Below, one piece after another: positions 61,401 through 64,000 of a stretch of 64,000 nucleotides of DNA. Numbering within the stretch: position 1 is the stretch's first letter; every line of letters begins with the position of its first letter. Source of the stretch: Apus apus (taxonomy: Eukaryota > Chordata > Aves > Apodiformes > Apodidae); contig NC_067291.1 in NCBI RefSeq assembly GCF_020740795.1, positions 12,714,780 through 12,778,779 on the forward strand. Direction: 5' to 3'. The position numbers and the translations under genes were made by a program. Under the pieces are notes generated by a model. It was not told where the DNA came from and made no database searches. It was given only the letters and a program-made list of their open reading frames with translations.

Positions 61401-62632
61401 AATGGGAAGTGTCACTGCCTACGCAAGGGAGTTGGAACTAGATGATCTTTAAGGCCCCTTCCAACCAAAACCATTTCATGATTCAAAGATTCTATGAAAT
61501 ATGTCTGGAATATATAGCTACATGAACAGAAGGGAGGATGAAGTCAGACAATAGCTCTAACAATAAAACACATCACTCTGACATAATTAAGCTATATTCA
61601 TGCTATAAGGAAATCTTTTGACTGGTGCCTTGATCTCTAAGGTAGCCACTTGGACACTGGGGCTTCTTACCAGTAGACCATTGGATCCATGGACTGTGAC
61701 ACATCGAGAGAAAGTATGGTGGATGGAGACATCCTTCACATATGTTGGGGGGTTGTAGCCTCCTTTCTCATCCACATCTCCAGCCATATGGAAGTGAATT
61801 GGGTAATGTCCCATCGTCTGCTGGCCCATGTATTTCAGTTCTAGACCTTCAATATGGGTAGCCTTAAAATGAAGACCAATCTGGAGAAGAACAGAACATC
61901 AGTTAAGAAATATAAAAGACTGTTGAGGGCAAGGAGGGGGGAGGACAGGGATAGGAAAGGTTGTACCATATCTGCTAGAGAGATTTACTGTGTGGAAGGG
62001 AGTGTATGGATGTGAAGGACGAGGGGTCAGGGTGGATAAGAAGGTCAAAGTTCCTCTTTGATCCCACCACTGATGCCATAGCCACATCTGATTTAATTTT
62101 AGAAGAAAAACCATTTGGATTTAATGTTTTCCATGAGTTTGAGTCAGCTGGGCTCAAATAAAACTTTTGGGGCTGAACACCACCAGAATCTGCAGAAAAC
62201 TGGAATCAGGATGTTGAGACTGTAACTTGGATGGGTTGAGCACCAGCCTGGCTGGTTGAGCAACATCTGCAGGGGTGTGAGGTGAACTTCAAAGCCAAGG
62301 GACAGGCGGCAGCAGGAGGGTGGATCTGCTGCCCTGTGAGGAGGTGCTGTTTGCTCAGTGGCTGACAGCAGGGATTTCTCCTTTGCTCCTGGCTTCCTCG
62401 GTATGTGAAGACAAGGCTGGGGAGAGGGAAGTGTAAGGAGAGGGCACCAGCCTTACTTTGATGTGTCCCCCAAAGGTGTCGAAATCAAAGAAGGAGCACA
62501 ACTTGCTGCCGTACTCATAGCACTGCTCCTCCATCTCGCCCATCACCACGACGTTGCGGCTCAGCAGCCCCACTTCTGCTCGCATATCAACACCATCAAC
62601 GACCTCACCAATGTGGAGGTATGTTGCTTTCC
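33533..62632 (-). CDS. CEMIP: Cell migration-inducing and hyaluronan-binding protein, 3' two-thirds (18 exons)
   Basis: Eighteen exons on the minus strand, all with AG acceptors and GT donors and with matching phases, join into about 890 residues with no internal stop. I recognise the product as CEMIP (KIAA1199, HYBID), a secretory-pathway protein that binds hyaluronan and is needed for its depolymerisation. Compared with my recollection of the human protein (about 1361 residues), the visible part runs from near residue 472 to the C-terminus. It covers the end of the second G8 domain, the parallel beta-helix region (PbH1 repeats) and the C-terminal GG-type lectin domain. The signal peptide, first G8 domain and first GG lectin domain are expected beyond position 64000. 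The paralogue CEMIP2 (TMEM2) is less likely because neighbours and residues fit CEMIP. No disabling change seen. Confidence 0.95.
34554..34654 (-). CDS. CEMIP: CEMIP visible exon 17 of 18
   Basis: 101 bases: completes His, then [20 protein letters not shown] and [13 protein letters not shown] plus one base of a Glu codon. Human has SIVLMASKGRYVSRGPWTRV. Acceptor GTTTCCTTCAG, donor GTAACC. GG-type lectin domain. Confidence 0.93.
34892..35200 (-). mobile_element. CR1 3'-end fragment
   Basis: The left edge has imperfect CACAGAAT repeats, then AAGATCATCGAGTCCAACC, the CR1 3' region in reverse complement. Further right, GGCAGCCTATTCCAGCATTT also matches CR1. Diverged; no coding sequence left. A short (TAACG)n expansion sits at 34962-34979. 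Confidence 0.88.
34962..34979. repeat. Short TAACG tandem repeat
   Basis: About three and a half copies of TAACG inside the CR1 fragment. Confidence 0.9.
35372..35785 (-). mobile_element. CR1 3'-end fragment
   Basis: Starts ATAGAATCATAGAATGG (reverse complement of a CR1 terminus), then GGCAGCCTGTTCCACTGCTC and a stretch matching the 3' part of CR1 ORF2 and its 3' UTR. Same orientation as the neighbour at 34892, separated by about 170 bases. Truncated. Confidence 0.9.
38108..38265 (-). CDS. CEMIP: CEMIP visible exon 16 of 18
   Basis: 158 bases: [40 protein letters not shown] and [12 protein letters not shown] plus two bases of a His codon. GG-type lectin domain. This is one of the less conserved stretches relative to the human sequence as I recall it (KKYPSSEDGIQ). 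Only 146 bases of intron separate it from exon 15. Confidence 0.92.
38412..38498 (-). CDS. CEMIP: CEMIP visible exon 15 of 18
   Basis: 87 bases, 29 codons, phase 0 both ends: [29 protein letters not shown]. Start of the C-terminal GG-type (ILEI/FAM3-like) lectin domain. Donor GTGGGT. Confidence 0.93.
39314..39518 (-). CDS. CEMIP: CEMIP visible exon 14 of 18
   Basis: 205 bases: completes Gly, then [40 protein letters not shown] and [18 protein letters not shown]. Donor GTAAAG. This is the linker between the beta-helix region and the C-terminal lectin domain. Confidence 0.95.
40206..40391 (-). CDS. CEMIP: CEMIP visible exon 13 of 18
   Basis: 186 bases: completes Lys, then [40 protein letters not shown] and [15 protein letters not shown] plus two bases of a Gly codon. 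Acceptor CTATTTTTAG, donor GTAAGG. Confidence 0.94.
40863..41074 (-). CDS. CEMIP: CEMIP visible exon 12 of 18
   Basis: 212 bases: [40 protein letters not shown] and [20 protein letters not shown] plus two bases of a Lys codon. Acceptor TTTTTTTCATCTAG, donor GTGAGT. No ATG-initiated frame of length marks it, so ORF callers would miss it. Confidence 0.94.
41983..42198 (-). CDS. CEMIP: CEMIP visible exon 11 of 18
   Basis: 216 bases, 72 codons, phase 0 both ends. [40 protein letters not shown] and [12 protein letters not shown]. The human counterpart of the last segment ends CSGCYAQ. Acceptor TTTTGTTTAG, donor GTAAAG. Confidence 0.95.
42199..43851 (-). other. CEMIP: CEMIP intron
   Basis: 1.65-kb intron between visible exons 10 and 11. 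No repeat, RNA gene or further exon recognised. Confidence 0.85.
43852..44032 (-). CDS. CEMIP: CEMIP visible exon 10 of 18
   Basis: 181 bases: [40 protein letters not shown] and [20 protein letters not shown]. Two possible N-glycosylation sequons are visible (NCT and NVT). Donor GTGAGT directly after the conserved FEDVP. Phase 0 out. Confidence 0.95.
44033..45599 (-). other. CEMIP: CEMIP intron
   Basis: 1.57-kb intron between visible exons 9 and 10. A short A-run lies near 44976-44990. Nothing else recognised. Confidence 0.85.
45600..45755 (-). CDS. CEMIP: CEMIP visible exon 9 of 18
   Basis: 156 bases: completes Ser, then [40 protein letters not shown] and [11 protein letters not shown]. 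Ends with CC of a split Pro codon before GTAAGT. Beta-helix region. Confidence 0.95.
45846..45881 (-). CDS. CEMIP: CEMIP visible exon 8 of 18 (36-base micro-exon)
   Basis: Only 36 bases, adding [11 protein letters not shown] between split codons on both sides. The human protein has the same residues here ([11 protein letters not shown]). The intron after it is only 90 bases. Acceptor CCTTAACAG, donor GTAAGT. Together with exons 7 and 9 the frame and residues are continuous. Confidence 0.93.
45882..47879 (-). other. CEMIP: CEMIP intron with AAT repeat
   Basis: 2.0-kb intron between visible exons 7 and 8. Contains the long AAT/AAC trinucleotide repeat at 46374-46491. Confidence 0.87.
46374..46491. 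repeat. AAT/AAC trinucleotide microsatellite
   Basis: About 118 bases of (AAT)n with blocks of (AAC)n in the second half. The homopolymeric Leu, Ile and Asn frames seen here are translations of this repeat, not genes. Likely polymorphic. Confidence 0.96.
47880..48011 (-). CDS. CEMIP: CEMIP visible exon 7 of 18
   Basis: 132 bases: [20 protein letters not shown], then [20 protein letters not shown] and DNC, ending with two bases of a split Gln codon. Donor GTGAGT. Human has Ser-Cys-Arg where this has Asn-Cys-Gln. Confidence 0.95.
48012..50798 (-). other. CEMIP: CEMIP intron
   Basis: 2.8-kb intron between visible exons 6 and 7. No repeat or coding signal recognised; reading frames here are short and lack family motifs. 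Confidence 0.85.
50799..50884 (-). CDS. CEMIP: CEMIP visible exon 6 of 18
   Basis: 86 bases: [20 protein letters not shown], then PILTLISG and two bases of a split Arg codon. Acceptor TTCTTTTAG, donor GTAAAA. Human counterpart [20 protein letters not shown]. Confidence 0.94.
51570..51698 (-). CDS. CEMIP: CEMIP visible exon 5 of 18
   Basis: 129 bases, 43 codons, phase 0 both ends. [20 protein letters not shown], then [13 protein letters not shown] and [10 protein letters not shown]. Beta-helix region. Acceptor TCTTTTTGTCAG, donor GTAAGT. Confidence 0.95.
52510..52579 (-). CDS. CEMIP: CEMIP visible exon 4 of 18
   Basis: 70 bases: completes the Ser codon, then [23 protein letters not shown]. 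Donor GTGAGT. The human segment is [20 protein letters not shown]. Phase 0 out. Confidence 0.94.
52580..55835 (-). other. CEMIP: CEMIP intron
   Basis: 3.26-kb intron between visible exons 3 and 4. Contains a pair of TAATTA homeodomain-type sites at 54684-54743. The 157-codon plus-strand frame near 53310-53783 has no recognisable domain. Confidence 0.85.
54684..54743. promoter_or_regulatory. Paired CTAATTAGC sites around an octamer-like sequence
   Basis: Two exact CTAATTAGC sequences, 51 bases apart, flank ATGCATACAAATGAG. TAATTA is the core bound by many homeodomain proteins, and the middle resembles a spread-out POU/octamer site. This is a speculative intronic enhancer candidate with no conservation data available. 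Confidence 0.25.
55836..56041 (-). CDS. CEMIP: CEMIP visible exon 3 of 18
   Basis: 206 bases, from [20 protein letters not shown] through [15 protein letters not shown] and [21 protein letters not shown]. It ends with two bases (AG) of a split Ser codon before GTGAGT. Part of the beta-helix domain. The intron before it (5.6 kb) is the longest seen in this gene. Confidence 0.95.
56042..61670 (-). other. CEMIP: CEMIP intron (longest in window)
   Basis: 5.6-kb intron between visible exons 2 and 3. It holds a CR1 remnant at 61361-61497. The rest shows nothing recognisable. Several short frames lack any domain. Confidence 0.87.
61361..61497 (+). mobile_element. CR1 3'-end fragment
   Basis: TTCAAGGCCAGGTTGGATGG, AGCAACCTGGTCTAATGGGA and CCTTCCAACCAAAACC followed by degenerate ATGATTC repeats: a CR1 3' UTR end in the plus orientation, opposite to the other three CR1 copies. 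It ends about 175 bases from CEMIP visible exon 2. Confidence 0.88.
61671..61880 (-). CDS. CEMIP: CEMIP visible exon 2 of 18
   Basis: 210 bases, 70 whole codons, phase 0 at both ends. Contains [18 protein letters not shown] and [17 protein letters not shown], a strongly conserved histidine-rich part of the family at the start of the beta-helix repeats. Acceptor TTCTTCTCCAG, donor GTAAGA. Confidence 0.95.
62457..62632 (-). CDS. CEMIP: CEMIP visible exon 1 of 18
   Basis: 176 bases. It begins with two bases of a split Gly codon, then [20 protein letters not shown], and ends [11 protein letters not shown] before GTAAGG. The human counterpart reads [20 protein letters not shown]. Acceptor: CTTGTTCCTTTAG. 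Corresponds to the later part of the second G8 domain. The reading frame stays open upstream into the intron, but that part has no CEMIP similarity. Confidence 0.93.
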
Positions 62633-64000
62633 CTAAAGGAACAAGATCCAGTTTCAGGGTTACTCTGCCAATGCTGCTGGTTTCCCCTTGTGCTTCCTGT
62701 GGTGGGGCTGGCGGGATAATGAAAGGAGCAATTGAGTCAGCAAAAACTGTTGGCTGACTCCTCAAAGGAGGGAAGACTGGAGCACAGGTGTCACCTAAGG
62801 TCTTGCTGAGATATTTGCAATAAAGGAAGTGGGATTTTTGGTCTTCAGTTGCTTCATTTAGCAGGGAGTTCAACCAACAGTCTGTCCGACAAAACACATT
62901 TCCTGCCTTGAAAAGGGACTGCAATAATTTGAGATCTTTTTATTCTGGATTACAATCAGCCACGTCTGAACATCCAATACAAAGAAAATTGATTATGTAG
63001 CTACTGAAAAGTCTAAATCCCCAGGGTTAGCACAGCACTTCCTATAGTGAGACTGAGAGCTGCTCAGATCCCATAGCACTACTCACAGGTGATCACAGTC
63101 TGATCCTGCTAATGCCACGGCTGTTCCTCTAAGCAAGGAGAGGACCAGGCAGAAAGCCTTGTAAAACTGTGGCTTGGGGTGATTGCAACCCTTAATCCAG
63201 CTTGAGGGCTGAAAAACCTCCTACTGCCTGCCCTCCCAAACCTCTCAATTTTAGATCTGCCCACATGTCTCAAACTGTCTCCCAACACTTCCCTCTGCCC
63301 TGGTGTGGTCAGAGTCAATGGAATCTTCCATCTACCCCAAGCCGCAACTCCCTCTGCCAAGCCAGGTTGCCTATAACCTACTCCACACACACACCTGGCT
63401 TCGTGGAGGGGTTAAAGCACAGAAATCCTTCCCTGGCCTGACCAGAAAGGAGTGTAGTCCAGGCAGTGTGGATATCTAGAAAGCAAAATAATCTTTTTGC
63501 TGTAATTTCATTCAAACATATTCATACTCGCTCCTTCCTTCCGCCGCTTTCTGCAGAGAATGCAGTTGGGAAAAGGTTCATCTTACTGACTACATTTTGT
63601 ATTATTCCAGTAAAAATAAGTAATAAACTCTTTAAGTAAACATTGAACTTTAAGGAATGCTACACTTGCATGTATTTAATTTCAATGGAATCATTCAAAG
63701 CAGTAATTAGAAACAAATGGCAAGCCTGAGGCCTGGCTATGGCTGCGAAGCACTTCATGCTTAAGCAGAGGTGCCAAGCTGAGGGGAGGATTTTGAACAT
63801 TGAAACAGTCTTGTTTTTAACCAAAATGTGATGCTTTGACTTTATAAAGAAGAAAAGCAAACATCATTCACTCCCTCTTTCTCCAGGAACTGGGAGCAGT
63901 GTAACTCAATGGTAACACGGGGACTTGGGAAGGGTGAGTGTTCTGCCTTGCTCCAAGACTGCTGTGTTGCAGGTTGGAGGTCACACTGCCACGTGTGCCC
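62633..64000 (-). other. CEMIP: CEMIP intron running off the window
   Basis: The intron upstream of visible exon 1 continues to the end of the window. I looked on the minus strand for the preceding exon (the region before GK-YLHIGE in the protein) and did not find it. A 93-codon minus frame at 63109-63390 has no CEMIP similarity. Confidence 0.75.

Noticed and set aside
63109-63390. 93-codon minus frame as a possible upstream CEMIP exon
   Set aside because: Residues do not match the CEMIP region expected before the exon at 62632.
63895-63983. tRNA-like stretch (TAACTCAATGG as an A-box and GGTTGGAGGTC as a B-box)
   Set aside because: Both boxes have mismatches to the Pol III consensus, and no cloverleaf with a paired acceptor stem can be drawn. 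At most a chance match or a very old SINE relic.

Overview
This window looks like vertebrate nuclear DNA from a bird. It has long introns with GT-AG splice sites, CpG-island promoters, several fragments of the avian non-LTR retrotransposon CR1, and simple repeats. No bacterial, phage or organelle features were seen. I cannot name the species.

Three conserved protein-coding genes account for the clear coding content, in the order TLNRD1 (minus strand), MESD (plus), CEMIP (minus). The same three genes are neighbours on human chromosome 15q25. (1) 1-6.3 kb: TLNRD1, one uninterrupted coding exon at 3176-4243, with a probable 3' UTR below it and a large CpG island above it that contains long A/T homopolymers. 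(2) 6.3-14.2 kb: an intergenic stretch with no recognisable gene. (3) 14.2-25.9 kb: MESD, a CpG-island promoter, three coding exons (220 residues, signal peptide to a C-terminal REDL retrieval signal) and a probable long 3' UTR. Its first intron holds a decayed CR1 copy and a small retroviral leader remnant with a tRNA-Lys-type primer-binding site. (4) 25.9-30 kb: the tail-to-tail gap between MESD and CEMIP, with a 24-bp tandem duplication, a purine tract of about 160 bp, a GC-rich islet with a strong CTCF-like motif, a G-run and a CA-rich microsatellite. (5) 30-64 kb: the 3' two-thirds of CEMIP, with 18 coding exons read right to left. They join in frame into about 890 residues ending in a stop at 33533. 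The N-terminal third (about 470 residues, judged from the human protein) lies beyond position 64000.

The genes act in different places. TLNRD1 is a cytoplasmic actin-binding talin-like protein. MESD is an ER chaperone for LRP-family receptors. CEMIP is a secretory-pathway protein that binds and helps degrade hyaluronan. Nothing in the sequence shows a shared pathway; their adjacency is conserved synteny. I did not find a previously undescribed system. The best leads are regulatory or structural: the CTCF-like motifs and purine/G-rich block between the convergent genes, the YY1-type motif over the MESD start codon, and the duplicated retroviral leader fragment.
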